A stretch of DNA of 64,000 nt from Allomuricauda sp. ARW1Y1 (GCF_013407935.1 NZ_JACBZU010000007.1:1-64000); one strand, 5' to 3'; shown: positions 44,488-54,212, numbered from the stretch's first letter. Notes: a model not told the origin generated them from the sequence alone. Numbers and translations: made by a program.

Positions 44488-45539
44488 ACGGCATAGTATT
44501 TTTTTGTGAATCGTTGGATGTCCATTTCGGGATCTAATTCCCTGTCATTTTCAATATAATCGAAAAGTTGGCGCGAAGCATAGGGTCCAATAAGTACTCC
44601 TCGGGAACCAAATCCATTTAGTACATAAAGGTTTTGATGCTCTGGATGACTACCCACCAAGGGCCGACGGTCCACCACCGTAGGACGAATACCTGCAACA
44701 TGGTCCACAACCTCAAAATCACATTTCAAAAACGTTCGTAGCTTTTCCAAGAGTTCGTTCTTGGAGGCTTCCGTGGGTTCGTTGGTCTTATCCTTCCATT
44801 TGTAAGTGGCACCCACCAAATAGCGGTCGTTCTCCATGGGAATGGTAAACACTGAGGATTTGATCACATGCTGCTCTTGGTAATCCGGAGCATGGATGAC
44901 CAGCAACTCCCCTTTGGTTCCGTTCAAGGGCAAGTATCCAAAATAAGGGTCTTGTTTCAGGCCATATCCACAGGCAAAAACTATTTTTTTGGCGACGGTT
45001 CCTTTATAGGTGACACTATCCTCTTCAATAGAAAAGGCATCATAATCGAAAGACTCCTTTATACATTTCCCTGCTTGTTCCAAGTAGGTTTTGTAGGCAC
45101 TTACCATGGTATTGGTATCTACTCTGCCTGTATGTTTTACTTCGCCAAAACCGTGCGAAGCATCAATGGCGGGATTGGTGTTCGGATGGATGTTAGTGGA
45201 CAAAAAGTAATCCAGACCGGGACGATCGGCTGCCTCGAACCAAAGGTTTTGTTCTTCCACCGAGGCAAACTTGCGCCACACCGGAAGGTCATAATCTACT
45301 TTCACCCCAAGTTTCTCCTCTAAATTTTGATAAAACGGCTTGACCAGTTCCAATTGTTGTTTGGCCCTCCAAGCTAGGGTAAACCTTTTTAAAATAACGG
45401 GATTGTACAGTCCGCCTGCCACAAGAGAGGCTCTTTGGGACTCATCGGCAATTACGGTAAAGCTTTTGCCTTCACTTTCCAATACTTCGCAGAACGATAT
45501 TCCTGCCAAACCCAGACCTACTACGATATAATCCAACAT
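44484..45539 (-). CDS. FAD-dependent oxidoreductase (DAO family)
   Basis: 351-aa flavoenzyme with the N-terminal Rossmann FAD site GLGLAGISFCEVLE (residues 8-21), a DAO-type core, and the C-terminal FAD contact GSRGVLIGPYASRQL. The fold class includes D-amino acid oxidases, glycine oxidase and the MnmC oxidase part. No fused methyltransferase domain is present and the substrate cannot be read from the sequence. A TAATTTTG element ends only five bases before the start codon, so the transcript may have little or no leader. Confidence 0.88.
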   Translation of the reverse strand: MLDYIVVGLGLAGISFCEVLESEGKSFTVIADESQRASLVAGGLYNPVILKRFTLAWRAKQQLELVKPFYQNLEEKLGVKVDYDLPVWRKFASVEEQNLWFEAADRPGLDYFLSTNIHPNTNPAIDASHGFGEVKHTGRVDTNTMVSAYKTYLEQAGKCIKESFDYDAFSIEEDSVTYKGTVAKKIVFACGYGLKQDPYFGYLPLNGTKGELLVIHAPDYQEQHVIKSSVFTIPMENDRYLVGATYKWKDKTNEPTEASKNELLEKLRTFLKCDFEVVDHVAGIRPTVVDRRPLVGSHPEHQNLYVLNGFGSRGVLIGPYASRQLFDYIENDRELDPEMDIQRFTKKYYAV

Positions 45540-45543
45540 ACCG

Positions 45544-45551
45544 CAAAATTA
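45544..45551 (-). promoter_or_regulatory. -7 promoter element TAATTTTG
   Basis: Exact TAnnTTTG match on the minus strand. It lies so close to the ATG at 45539 that transcription would begin at or next to the start codon. Confidence 0.45.
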
Positions 45552-45595
45552 GGCATCTGTTTGATTTATTCTGCCCGTTGTTTTGAGTTTAATGC

Positions 45596-45626
45596 AAAAA
45601 AAAAACGCCGCACTGAGTGCGGCGTT
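45596..45626 (-). terminator. rho-independent terminator of the gldKLMN operon
   Basis: Perfect ten-base stem AACGCCGCAC/GTGCGGCGTT around TGA (45604-45626), followed on the minus strand by a run of T. It separates gldN from the FAD oxidoreductase gene. Confidence 0.9.
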
Positions 45627-45661
45627 ATGCTGTATTGAATTGGAAATATTCTATGGGGATC

Positions 45662-45725
45662 CCGAAACAAGTTCGGAATAATTCAACCATCAACTTTGGC
45701 TGCTGCCTTGCAGCTTTCAAAGTTG
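45662..45725. repeat. two hairpins downstream of gldN
   Basis: At 45662-45676 CCGAA and TTCGG enclose ACAAG, like a dispersed GAACAAGTTC-type repeat. At 45691-45725 a nested hairpin has outer stem CAACTTTG/CAAAGTTG and inner stem GCTGC/GCAGC, both perfect, starting eight bases past the gldN stop. There is no T-run, so they are not the main terminator; they could stabilise the mRNA 3' end or be mobile hairpin copies. Confidence 0.65.
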
Positions 45726-45732
45726 GGTTTCA

Positions 45733-46635
45733 TTAATATGCCCACATATCTTGTTCCCTGTCTCGTATGCCCTCCTTGATTCGTTGGGCCTCCAAGAGTT
45801 GGAACAATGCATTATCAAAAATATAATCACTTATTTCACGATCTTCGTGAACGTTTTCCTCTTTGTAGATCACTCCATTGAAACGACGTGCGTTCAATAG
45901 CATATCAAAAGAGATGGGTCTTGCCGAATTGCGCTGGTTGTATACTTTGGCATCGTGCAAAATTTTACGTGCCGCTGGATACCATACCCAGAACAATTCC
46001 ACTTTGTTTTCTCCTGGATCGATGGATTCATCGTCGATGAAGTTCACGTCGGGAGCAACGGGTGCAATTCCCAATAAGCGATACTTAAGCTCTCCCTGGC
46101 GTTTGTCGAAATACCAGATACCTTTTATACGGTACTCCTCGATATCGGCAGCGGTCAAGTCCCTTTTGTTGATAAACTCTGGGGAAACCTGCTCGCCGGC
46201 GTTTACCTGCTCGTAACCAAGGTCGGTGGTATCCACTTTGCTCAAGGTAGCAGCAAGGTCTGCCAGTTTACGTTTTTCCGTAAAGTAGGAGTCTGCATAA
46301 ACCTCCGTAAGGTTTCCATTTCTGATGTTCTTCATCAGCACATGGTACAGCGACCTTCTATCCGCCCCAATACCTATGGTATCGGTTGGGTAATAGAGTG
46401 GAAAGTTGACTCGCTCGTCAAGATCGATGATTTCCCATACGGTCTTGGACCAAAGGATATCCCTATCATCCACATATCCGTATTCCAATGGCTCATCGGC
46501 ATCTTGCTCTATTTGAGCTTGGGTTTTTTTACCGATATCTTCGGGCAGCTTGGCATTCAAAATGTTTGCCTGCGCCATGATTGATACTGGCAATATGCCC
46601 AACAATCCAATTAACAATGCGTTTTTCCAATTCAT
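45733..46635 (-). CDS. gldN: gliding motility protein GldN
   Basis: 300-aa periplasmic protein that, with the lipoprotein GldK, builds the ring of the type IX secretion/gliding machinery under the outer membrane. Signal peptide ends at VSIMAQ (about 21); the body shows the family segments DDRDILWSKTVWEIIDLDERVNFPLYYP (about 57-84) and ISFDMLLNARRFNGVIYKEEN. The frame opens two codons earlier with GTG; ATG 46633-46635 is the better start. It is the last gene of the cluster, before two hairpins and the terminator. Confidence 0.95.
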   Translation of the reverse strand: MNWKNALLIGLLGILPVSIMAQANILNAKLPEDIGKKTQAQIEQDADEPLEYGYVDDRDILWSKTVWEIIDLDERVNFPLYYPTDTIGIGADRRSLYHVLMKNIRNGNLTEVYADSYFTEKRKLADLAATLSKVDTTDLGYEQVNAGEQVSPEFINKRDLTAADIEEYRIKGIWYFDKRQGELKYRLLGIAPVAPDVNFIDDESIDPGENKVELFWVWYPAARKILHDAKVYNQRNSARPISFDMLLNARRFNGVIYKEENVHEDREISDYIFDNALFQLLEAQRIKEGIRDREQDMWAY

Positions 46636-46661
46636 GATCACTTGTATACTTTTTATACTTC

Positions 46662-48233
46662 TTAGTTTGTAAGCTCAACCACTACAGGAGATACTTTTTT
46701 CAACTTGTAGCTCTTGTTGTTTGTGATGTAAGCTTGGATATCGAATATCTGGACAGACTCGCCTCTATCGGCTCTTCTAAGTACAGATTTGGCTCTGCTG
46801 TCCAATTTGTTGCCTTGCACCACTACGGTAGGTTGACCTGGCACTTTGAACTTAAACTCGCTTACCGCAAGGTTCAAGTCAAAATCGAAGTCTTCCAACA
46901 TAGCGCTAACAGTGGCGATTTCCAGGTTGTTCCTTGGCATTTTGATGCTTCCGGACTCTCCTCGAACAGTACCACTTGGCCTTGGAATATCCTTGATACG
47001 GAATTCAGACTTGGTGCTGATTCCCTTACCGTCAGGCAATGTACCAGAGGCAGTGATGGTCACAGACCTTCCTGTACCTGGGTTCATGATATACTGGCTA
47101 CCGCTTCTTCTGGTCAAACCAGGAGCTGAAGCATTTACCTTATTATCAGGAATACCTGGAATAGAGATTGTCATTGGGTTGGCAACACCACGATACACCA
47201 CGTTCATTTTATCTGCGGAGATTACCGCTGCATTAGGCATGGAGATCGTAGCGAAAGTGTTGTTCACTTCCACTGGCACCTCTTCGCCATCTTGCTTAAA
47301 GATCATAGTTCCTTTGATGGTGTGGTCACCTGGAGTACCGGCACTGATCAACATTTTGATACCACCAGCTTCCAATTCGTAATCTTTTCCTTCGGTCAAT
47401 GGTCTTCCGTCCAAAGTCAGTTCTGCTTTTACGGGAGTGGAAGTCTTGTCCGTTTTGCTCACAATGATTTTACCATCGTATTTTTCACCAGCGTAATAGG
47501 CCGTTTTAGGGGCAGCCAATGAACTGGCAAAATTGGTCAAGGAAACCGCTTCGGTCAACTCACCTTCCAAAAGGGTCTTCAACACCTCTTGCTCGGTAGT
47601 TTTGATATCGGCCTGCAATTGGGTCATCTTGGTCAAAGAAGCTACCAAAGGGAAGCCTTCGAAGTGATAGTTGATCCAATCTTGGCGTGTACCATCTCTT
47701 TTCTCAACCTTACCGTCTTCACCTCCTGTGGCAAAACGGGTTTTTACAGCTGATTTCAAAGATTCAAAACCTTCTGCTGGTAAAGCATTGATCACGCCTT
47801 CACGATAGGTTTCAATCTGCTCCATGAACTTTTTCCCTTCTGGGCCCAAATTGTCGCCCTGAAAGAACTTTTGGTCCAAGTAGTCAGACTTGTCCATAAC
47901 CACATAATCTTTTGGATCTTCCAAATCTGCGGTCATTTCTTTCTTCAATCCTTCCAAATAGCTGTAGTAGTTATCGGAAAGTTGTTTGATCTGCTGAGCA
48001 TCTTCGTACAGTTCGCCGTACTCCTCTTCGTTTTCATCCTTCTTGGTTTCCAAGCTGGCCATAAAACTGGAGTTATTGGCGTCCATGTTGGTGTTGGAAG
48101 TTTCTAGCTTTTCGTTCATAAGTCCGAAAGCCGCAAGTACTTCCTTGCTCATATTCAATGCCAACATCGCGATGAAGATCAAGTACATAAGGTTGATCAT
48201 CTTCTGACGTGGTGTTTGTTTTCCTCCTGCCAT
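46662..48233 (-). CDS. gldM: gliding motility protein GldM
   Basis: 523-aa inner-membrane protein with one N-terminal helix (about 12-35, MINLMYLIFIAMLALNMSKEVLAAF) and a long periplasmic part that spans to the GldKN ring, ending in beta domains. Together with GldL it forms the proton-driven rotary motor powering type IX secretion and gliding. Length and N-terminus (MAGGKQTPRQKMINLMYL) are standard. It is third in the gldK-L-M-N order. Confidence 0.97.
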   Translation of the reverse strand: MAGGKQTPRQKMINLMYLIFIAMLALNMSKEVLAAFGLMNEKLETSNTNMDANNSSFMASLETKKDENEEEYGELYEDAQQIKQLSDNYYSYLEGLKKEMTADLEDPKDYVVMDKSDYLDQKFFQGDNLGPEGKKFMEQIETYREGVINALPAEGFESLKSAVKTRFATGGEDGKVEKRDGTRQDWINYHFEGFPLVASLTKMTQLQADIKTTEQEVLKTLLEGELTEAVSLTNFASSLAAPKTAYYAGEKYDGKIIVSKTDKTSTPVKAELTLDGRPLTEGKDYELEAGGIKMLISAGTPGDHTIKGTMIFKQDGEEVPVEVNNTFATISMPNAAVISADKMNVVYRGVANPMTISIPGIPDNKVNASAPGLTRRSGSQYIMNPGTGRSVTITASGTLPDGKGISTKSEFRIKDIPRPSGTVRGESGSIKMPRNNLEIATVSAMLEDFDFDLNLAVSEFKFKVPGQPTVVVQGNKLDSRAKSVLRRADRGESVQIFDIQAYITNNKSYKLKKVSPVVVELTN

Positions 48234-48299
48234 GTTTTTCTAATTAGATTTAATAATTAATTTGATTTGGTTTGTTTTTTGTTGATCAAAAACCTCTAA

Positions 48300-48956
48300 T
48301 TAGTTTCTGCCTCCCATGGCGGTTAGCATACCACCGTACACACCGTTCAATGAAGAAAGGTTGGTGGCCAAAGATTGCATTTGTTCTTTCAACGCTCCTG
48401 CGTTCTGTACTACTTCCTCATTAATGGAAGCTTGTCTGCTAGCACTTTCCAATTGTACTTTGTACAAGCTGTTCAAAGATTCCATTTGGGCTGCGGCGTG
48501 GGACAATTCCTCAGAGTATTTCTTAGTGTGCTGAATTGCATCTGTTGTAGGAGTGATATTCTTGGCGGCACCTTCAAAACTCTTGATACTTTCTCCCAAA
48601 TTGGCAAATAGCTCGGAATCGATTTTAGCTTCTTTAAGCAAGTTGTCCAATTTCTTGGAAAGCAATCCTTCTGCTTCTTGGGCATCTTTTGCCTCTTGCT
48701 TTCTTTTGGCATCCGCTTGACCTCCGGACAATTCTGGATATACCAAAGACCAATCGTATTCGTCGTCTACCGGTTCAAATGCAGAGATAGCGAAGATCAA
48801 TGCTTCCGTAATAAGTCCGACAGCAAGAAGAAGTCCACCAGTAAGTGGTCCAAACTCCCAGTGAAGGATCTTGAACAATGCACCAATGATTACCACTGAC
48901 GCTCCAAGCCCGTAGGCCATGTTAAACAGCTTTTTTGTTGATTTTGACTGTGCCAT
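48300..48956 (-). CDS. gldL: gliding motility protein GldL
   Basis: 218-aa inner-membrane motor subunit with two N-terminal transmembrane helices (about 13-30 and 36-60; FKILHWEFGPLTGGLLLAVGLITEALIFAISAFEP). The acidic residues of helices 1-2, which carry the proton path in the GldL-GldM motor, appear present. A cytoplasmic helical C-terminus follows. It stands 66 bases upstream of gldM. Confidence 0.97.
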   Translation of the reverse strand: MAQSKSTKKLFNMAYGLGASVVIIGALFKILHWEFGPLTGGLLLAVGLITEALIFAISAFEPVDDEYDWSLVYPELSGGQADAKRKQEAKDAQEAEGLLSKKLDNLLKEAKIDSELFANLGESIKSFEGAAKNITPTTDAIQHTKKYSEELSHAAAQMESLNSLYKVQLESASRQASINEEVVQNAGALKEQMQSLATNLSSLNGVYGGMLTAMGGRN

Positions 48957-49047
48957 AATTCTAGTTTTAATTAAGTGTTATATAAATAAGTATTTGGTTA
49001 CTACTGTTACTTGTTATTTATATAATGTTCTCCTCGTTGTTATTGTA

Positions 49048-50427
49048 TTAAAGTCCGCTTCTGCTCCCGTTGGTGGAATCTTCCTCGCCCATGTAATCCT
49101 GAACGGTTCTGAAACCAATGTAGCTTCTTGCAGAGTCTTGGTATTCGTAATCCCTTGTACTCACCTGCAGGAAGTAAGCAACGTCTTTCCATGAACCTCC
49201 ACGGATCACTTTACGTTTGTTGTCCTGTGAACCAATATTTGGGTTCATGGTGGAAAGGTATTCGTATGCTCCGGGGTCAAAGCTGGAGTTGGTCCATTCG
49301 GAAACGTTACCGGCCATGTTGTACAAGTTGTAATCGTTTGGCTCAAAAGATTTGGCCTCTACGGTATACAGTGCGGCATCGGCGGCATAGTCTCCACGTT
49401 GTGGCTTAAAGTTGGCCATAAAACAACCTGTATCACTAATCACATATGGACCCCCCCAAGGGTAAGTTCCTCCTTCAATACCACCTCTGGCGGCATATTC
49501 CCACTCTGCTTCGGTAGGTAACCTGAATTGGTTGACAAATTGCTTTCCACGACTTTTTTGATCGTCGTTCTTGAATTTGGTCCTCCAGTTACAGAACGCT
49601 TTGGCCTGCATCCAGTTTACTCCTACTACAGGATAGTCACTATAAGCGTCGTGCCAGAAGTAATCGTTGTGCATGGGCTCATTGTAACTGTATTCGAAAT
49701 CACGGATCCACACGGTGGTATCTGGGTAGATTTCCAACTCTTCTTGCTTGATGAAGTCCTTTCGGCTTCCAGACCGTGCCCTGGCCGCAGCCTCGATGTC
49801 CATCCAGCTATACTTGTATTTGATTTTGGTAACGTCGATGCTTCGCAATCCGTTGTAGCTTTCCTCTTCGGGAAGATACATGGAATCCATAACCTCAGCG
49901 TAGTACTCATCGGGATATTCTGAAGTATCCCACACTAGGTCCACATCCTTGTTTAACGCCCTGCCTTCGTATCCAGTTGCCCCAAGGCCGGCGTAGTTGT
50001 CCAACATGTACTTGTCGTAAACCGAAAGTTCGGTAGTGTCGGTATCCTTAAAAGCATACTCGCCGATGCCCTCGTCCTCAGGTCCAATCCCCAACTCATC
50101 GGCCAAAATGGCCAATCTTGTTCTTACGATGGAATCTTTGACCCACTCGACAAACTGACGGTATTCACTGTTGGTGATTTCCGTATCGTCCATATAAAAG
50201 GAACGAACGGTTACCGTTCTTGTAGGAGCGTTCAATACTTTGGCCTGATCCTCCTCGGCTTTACCCATAACAAAGGCTCCCCTGGGAATCAATTCCATTC
50301 CATAAGGTTTTTCTGGGTGCCATTTTTTACCACTGACCCCAACTAGTTCACCTTTGGACCTTGATTTAGAGCCGCAACTGGTAAGCAAAAAAACAAGTGC
50401 TATAGATGAAAAGAATAGCTTTCTCAT
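49048..50427 (-). CDS. gldK: gliding motility lipoprotein GldK
   Basis: 459-aa outer-membrane lipoprotein (lipobox LLTSC, C18) with a formylglycine-generating-enzyme-like (SUMF1) domain: IPRGAFVMGKAEEDQ (about 49-63), MDDTEITNSEYRQFVEWV, VVGVNWMQAKAFCNWRTKF, FRLPTEAEWEYAARGG and RGGSWKD near the end. It is the ring partner of GldN in the type IX secretion system. It is the first gene of the gldKLMN run; 125 bases separate it from the arginase-like gene, with no clear TAnnTTTG element found in between. Confidence 0.97.
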   Translation of the reverse strand: MRKLFFSSIALVFLLTSCGSKSRSKGELVGVSGKKWHPEKPYGMELIPRGAFVMGKAEEDQAKVLNAPTRTVTVRSFYMDDTEITNSEYRQFVEWVKDSIVRTRLAILADELGIGPEDEGIGEYAFKDTDTTELSVYDKYMLDNYAGLGATGYEGRALNKDVDLVWDTSEYPDEYYAEVMDSMYLPEEESYNGLRSIDVTKIKYKYSWMDIEAAARARSGSRKDFIKQEELEIYPDTTVWIRDFEYSYNEPMHNDYFWHDAYSDYPVVGVNWMQAKAFCNWRTKFKNDDQKSRGKQFVNQFRLPTEAEWEYAARGGIEGGTYPWGGPYVISDTGCFMANFKPQRGDYAADAALYTVEAKSFEPNDYNLYNMAGNVSEWTNSSFDPGAYEYLSTMNPNIGSQDNKRKVIRGGSWKDVAYFLQVSTRDYEYQDSARSYIGFRTVQDYMGEEDSTNGSRSGL

Positions 50428-50552
50428 ACTTTAGGTTAAATTGTTCGATTCAAGATTTAAATAACTGTGGCTACACAGATTCATTATTCTCAAAACTGAT
50501 TTTTGAATGAATTATTGTGTAAAAACAATTAATGATCAAAAAATTAATTTAT

Positions 50553-51710
50553 TTAGTTCAAGCCTTTTCTGTAGGCTTTGAACCACCTTTCGGGGATGTT
50601 CTGGTTGCAAGCATCCAAATAGTCCTCTTCGGTGCATGGTAATAACGCCACCGAATTTGTTTTAGTATGCTCTGCTAAAATTGTTGGTACCTCTACCCAC
50701 CATCTTTCTGTGACATGGCTTTTGAAGAAGATCAATTCCTCCGTGTCCGTGGGTACGGTAAACTTTGTGAAGTCTTCGCTCTTTGAGCTGGGGTATTCCT
50801 TTATCCGGAAACTGAGCCCCTCTATAAAATACCAAATGATCTGGGCGATCATCTGGAATGCCTGATGCGAATTTTCCCCTTCGTATATACCAAATAGGGA
50901 AACCTTATCGCTAATTCCTGCATAACGTGCAATGGCGCAAATCTCCCGCCCCGTAAACCCGTTGGGGGAAAAGTTACGCGTCATACCCATTTCGCTGGCC
51001 CGAATGGCCCGTAGGTCCAAGCTTACGATATCACTACTGCGCAATACGGGTTCTGCCAATTCGATATTGGCCGCTATTTCACCCAAACGATAGGCATCAA
51101 AAAACAGACGCTCCATCAAATCCTTTTCTTCTTGGGCATTAAAATAGCTCTGATAGCCAATATTGGAAAAATTAAAAAGATTGTTGGGCTTATCGGTGAT
51201 GATCTTGCTCATATAGGAATGTGAAGAAATGAGCTCATCATCCTCACCAAAGTCAAAACGGCTATCAATGGAAACCAGGTTGACCATCTTTTTTATATTG
51301 TCAAAGGCCCTGTAAGTTGGGAAAGTAATGTCTTGGGTGAGTCCTAATACTATAGGTATGATATTCTCTTCCAACAACCCGGCCACGATTTCCTTCACCA
51401 CAAAATAGGTATCCTCTACGGTGTCGCCCTCCTCCACATCGCCAATATCGATAATTGTGGAGTTCCAGTTGCCCATCATTAGGCGGTACAATTGGATACG
51501 CACTTCGTCCAGATCCAGTTTTTCCGGTTTTTTCTCAAAGGCATTTCTGGACTCCAATACGCCAAAAATAGCAACATCGGCATGGGCAAATACCGGAAGC
51601 CCATCCTTTTCGGTGTGCATGTGAACGTTCTTGCCCACTGCTTGTTCTGGCAGCAATTCACAATGTGCCAATACCTTGTCCTTGACCGGAACCAGAAAAT
51701 CGAACGCCAT
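50553..51710 (-). CDS. arginase-fold protein, formimidoylglutamase-like, degenerate metal site
   Basis: 385-aa protein of the ureohydrolase (arginase/agmatinase/formimidoylglutamase) family by overall pattern, and usually annotated as formimidoylglutamase. The metal-binding motifs are eroded: GGDHS reads GLTQD (residues 123-127), DAHxDxR reads DSRFDFG (149-155), and SxDxDxxDP reads SLDLRAIRA (230-238). Several ligands (the histidines and the second aspartates) are lost, so metal-dependent hydrolysis is unlikely and a structural or regulatory role is plausible. It starts two bases after the topA stop and precedes gldK on the same strand. Confidence 0.82.
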   Translation of the reverse strand: MAFDFLVPVKDKVLAHCELLPEQAVGKNVHMHTEKDGLPVFAHADVAIFGVLESRNAFEKKPEKLDLDEVRIQLYRLMMGNWNSTIIDIGDVEEGDTVEDTYFVVKEIVAGLLEENIIPIVLGLTQDITFPTYRAFDNIKKMVNLVSIDSRFDFGEDDELISSHSYMSKIITDKPNNLFNFSNIGYQSYFNAQEEKDLMERLFFDAYRLGEIAANIELAEPVLRSSDIVSLDLRAIRASEMGMTRNFSPNGFTGREICAIARYAGISDKVSLFGIYEGENSHQAFQMIAQIIWYFIEGLSFRIKEYPSSKSEDFTKFTVPTDTEELIFFKSHVTERWWVEVPTILAEHTKTNSVALLPCTEEDYLDACNQNIPERWFKAYRKGLN

Positions 51711-51712
51711 AC

Positions 51713-54193
51713 TTATTTCTTCGCTTTTGTCTTGGCTTTTTTCTTTGGTGCTTTTTTATCCAATAGGGCCTGTGCTTCTTCCAAGGTTATTTTTGTGGCA
51801 TCCACATCCTTGGAAAGTTCCACCTTTACCCTACCCTTTATAATATTATGACGCCCCCATCGGGCTTTTTCAATCCTGATTTTTTCTTCGGGCCATTCCT
51901 GAACGACCTTTTCAGCTTCTTTCTTCTTTTTGGCTTCAATGAGTTCAACAATATCATCATTGGACAAATTGTCGAAATCATACTTCTTGTTCACATTAAT
52001 GAACATACCGTCCCATTTGATGAACGGTCCGAACCTACCTTTACCTTTGGTAACCTCTTTGCCTTCATAGCTGGCAATGGGCGCATCTGCCTTTTGTTTT
52101 TCCTTGATCAGTTCTATGGCGCGTTCCATATCAACATCAAAAGCACTTTCTCCCTGCGCCAGTGAGATGAACTTTTTTCCAAAACGCACATAGGGTCCGT
52201 AGCGCCCCACATTGGCCTCCACTTCCTCGCCTTCGTAAACGCCAAGTTTACGTGGCAAATCAAAAAGGGTCATGGCCTCTTCAAACGTAATGGTGCCTAT
52301 CGACTGATCGGGCAACAAACTGGCAAATTCCGGTTTTTCCTCGTCGTCAACAGTTCCGATTTGCACCATGGGACCAAAACGGCCCAATCTCACGGATACC
52401 TGTCGGCCCGATTTGGGGTCGGTTCCCAAGACACGTTCACCGCTTGCGCGTTCCGCATTTTCTTCGACTTCTAACACATTGGGATGGAAATCGTTGTAGA
52501 AATTCTTCATCATCTCCTGCCAATCCTCTTCGCCCGATGCTATTTCATCAAAATCTTCTTCTACCTGAGCCGTGAAATTATAGTCAAGGATTTGGGTAAA
52601 GTGTGTGACCAAAAAGTCGTTCACGATCATACCTATATCTGTAGGTACAATTTTCCCTTTTTCGGAACCTACCATTTCGGTAAGTGTACTAGCTTTTATT
52701 TTTTCGTTCTCCAGCACCAGTTCCGCATACTTTCTTTCGGTACCTTCGACCGTTCCTTTTTCCACATATCCCCTATTTTGTATGGTAGATATGGTAGGGG
52801 CGTAAGTTGATGGTCGACCGATACCCAATTCCTCCAACTTTTTCACCAAAGAAGCTTCGGAGTAGCGATATGGTGGACGGGTAAAACGTTCGGTCGCGGA
52901 AATAAATACATTTTGAAGCGGCTCTCCCACTTTCATAGCGGGCAGCATTCCATCCTGTTCTTCGCTATCTTCATCATCGGTTCCTTCCAAATACACCTTG
53001 AGAAAACCATCAAATTTGACTACCTCACCATTGGCAGAGAATTCTTCGCTATGGGTACTTGCCTTTATTTTAACGTTGGTCCGTTCCAATTGGGCATCGC
53101 TCATTTGCGAAGCAAGCGTCCTTTTCCAAATCAATTCATATAATTTGGCCTGATCTCGTTCCAATTGGGGGGACTGTAATTTCATATCGGTGGGCCGAAT
53201 GGCTTCGTGTGCCTCCTGTGCCCCCTTGGTCTTACCCGTAAAGTTTCTGGTTTGGCTGTATTTTTGGCCGTAATTTTCCAAGATGGCCTCTTTTGCCGCT
53301 GCCAAAGCCTCATTGGACAAATTGACGCTATCCGTTCTCATGTAAGTAATCAAACCTGCTTCGTACAAACGCTGAGCTACCTGCATGGTGCGGCTTACCG
53401 AGAAATACAGTTTTCTCGACGCTTCCTGTTGCAAAGTGGAGGTGGTAAATGGCGCTGCCGGAGATTTTTTTGCTGGCTTTTTGGCCAAATCGGAAACTGA
53501 AAAGTCCGCTCCGATATTTTCTTTCAAAAACTGTTCTGCGGCTTCTTTGGTTGGGAACGTGGTGTTCAGCTTAGCCCCAAAGGTGCTGCCACCATCGGTT
53601 TTGAACTCGGCCTTGATGCGGAACGAGGCTTCTGGCGTAAATGCTTCGATTTCACGCTCACGCTCCACGATCAACCTAACCGCTACCGATTGTACACGGC
53701 CGGCAGAAAGTCCCGGTTTTATTTTTTTCCAAAGCACAGGCGAAAGCTCATACCCCACCAAACGGTCCAGCACCCTTCTGGCCTGCTGGGCATTCACCAA
53801 ATTGTAATTGATGTCCCTTGGATTTTCAATGGCCTTTTGGATCGCCGATTTGGTAATGGAATTGAAAACAATTCGCTTGGTCTTCTTTTTGTCCAGTCCC
53901 AGTTCTTCGGCCAAATGCCAAGAAATGGCCTCCCCCTCACGGTCCTCATCACTCGCCAACCAAATCGTTTCCGCTTTTTGGGCCAAGTCCTTGAGTTTTT
54001 TTACAAGTGCCTTTTTCTCCTTGTCAACGGTATATTTTGGCTTAAAATCATTCTCTACATCAACGCCCAGCTCCTTGGAAGGAAGATCGGCAATATGTCC
54101 AAAACTCGACTCCACTTGAAATTCCTTTCCTAGAAATCTTTCGATGGTCTTTGCTTTGGCGGGGGACTCTACAATAACTAAATTCTTTGGCAT
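51713..54193 (-). CDS. topA: DNA topoisomerase I
   Basis: 826-aa type IA topoisomerase that relaxes negative supercoils. N-terminal Toprim domain (VESPAKAKTIERFLG, residues 8-22; WLASDEDREGEAISWHL), then the core with the active-site tyrosine Y284 in LITYMRTDSVNLS. Several C-terminal topoisomerase repeats of the cysteine-free type (GRFGPMVQIG, GRYGPYVRFGKK) and a lysine-rich end (KKAPKKKAKTKAKK) follow. It reads from a TACTTTTG element 20 bases upstream, in a transcript with the arginase-like gene. Confidence 0.97.
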   Translation of the reverse strand: MPKNLVIVESPAKAKTIERFLGKEFQVESSFGHIADLPSKELGVDVENDFKPKYTVDKEKKALVKKLKDLAQKAETIWLASDEDREGEAISWHLAEELGLDKKKTKRIVFNSITKSAIQKAIENPRDINYNLVNAQQARRVLDRLVGYELSPVLWKKIKPGLSAGRVQSVAVRLIVEREREIEAFTPEASFRIKAEFKTDGGSTFGAKLNTTFPTKEAAEQFLKENIGADFSVSDLAKKPAKKSPAAPFTTSTLQQEASRKLYFSVSRTMQVAQRLYEAGLITYMRTDSVNLSNEALAAAKEAILENYGQKYSQTRNFTGKTKGAQEAHEAIRPTDMKLQSPQLERDQAKLYELIWKRTLASQMSDAQLERTNVKIKASTHSEEFSANGEVVKFDGFLKVYLEGTDDEDSEEQDGMLPAMKVGEPLQNVFISATERFTRPPYRYSEASLVKKLEELGIGRPSTYAPTISTIQNRGYVEKGTVEGTERKYAELVLENEKIKASTLTEMVGSEKGKIVPTDIGMIVNDFLVTHFTQILDYNFTAQVEEDFDEIASGEEDWQEMMKNFYNDFHPNVLEVEENAERASGERVLGTDPKSGRQVSVRLGRFGPMVQIGTVDDEEKPEFASLLPDQSIGTITFEEAMTLFDLPRKLGVYEGEEVEANVGRYGPYVRFGKKFISLAQGESAFDVDMERAIELIKEKQKADAPIASYEGKEVTKGKGRFGPFIKWDGMFINVNKKYDFDNLSNDDIVELIEAKKKKEAEKVVQEWPEEKIRIEKARWGRHNIIKGRVKVELSKDVDATKITLEEAQALLDKKAPKKKAKTKAKK

Positions 54194-54212
54194 GCACTGG
54201 TTTTTGTCTCAA

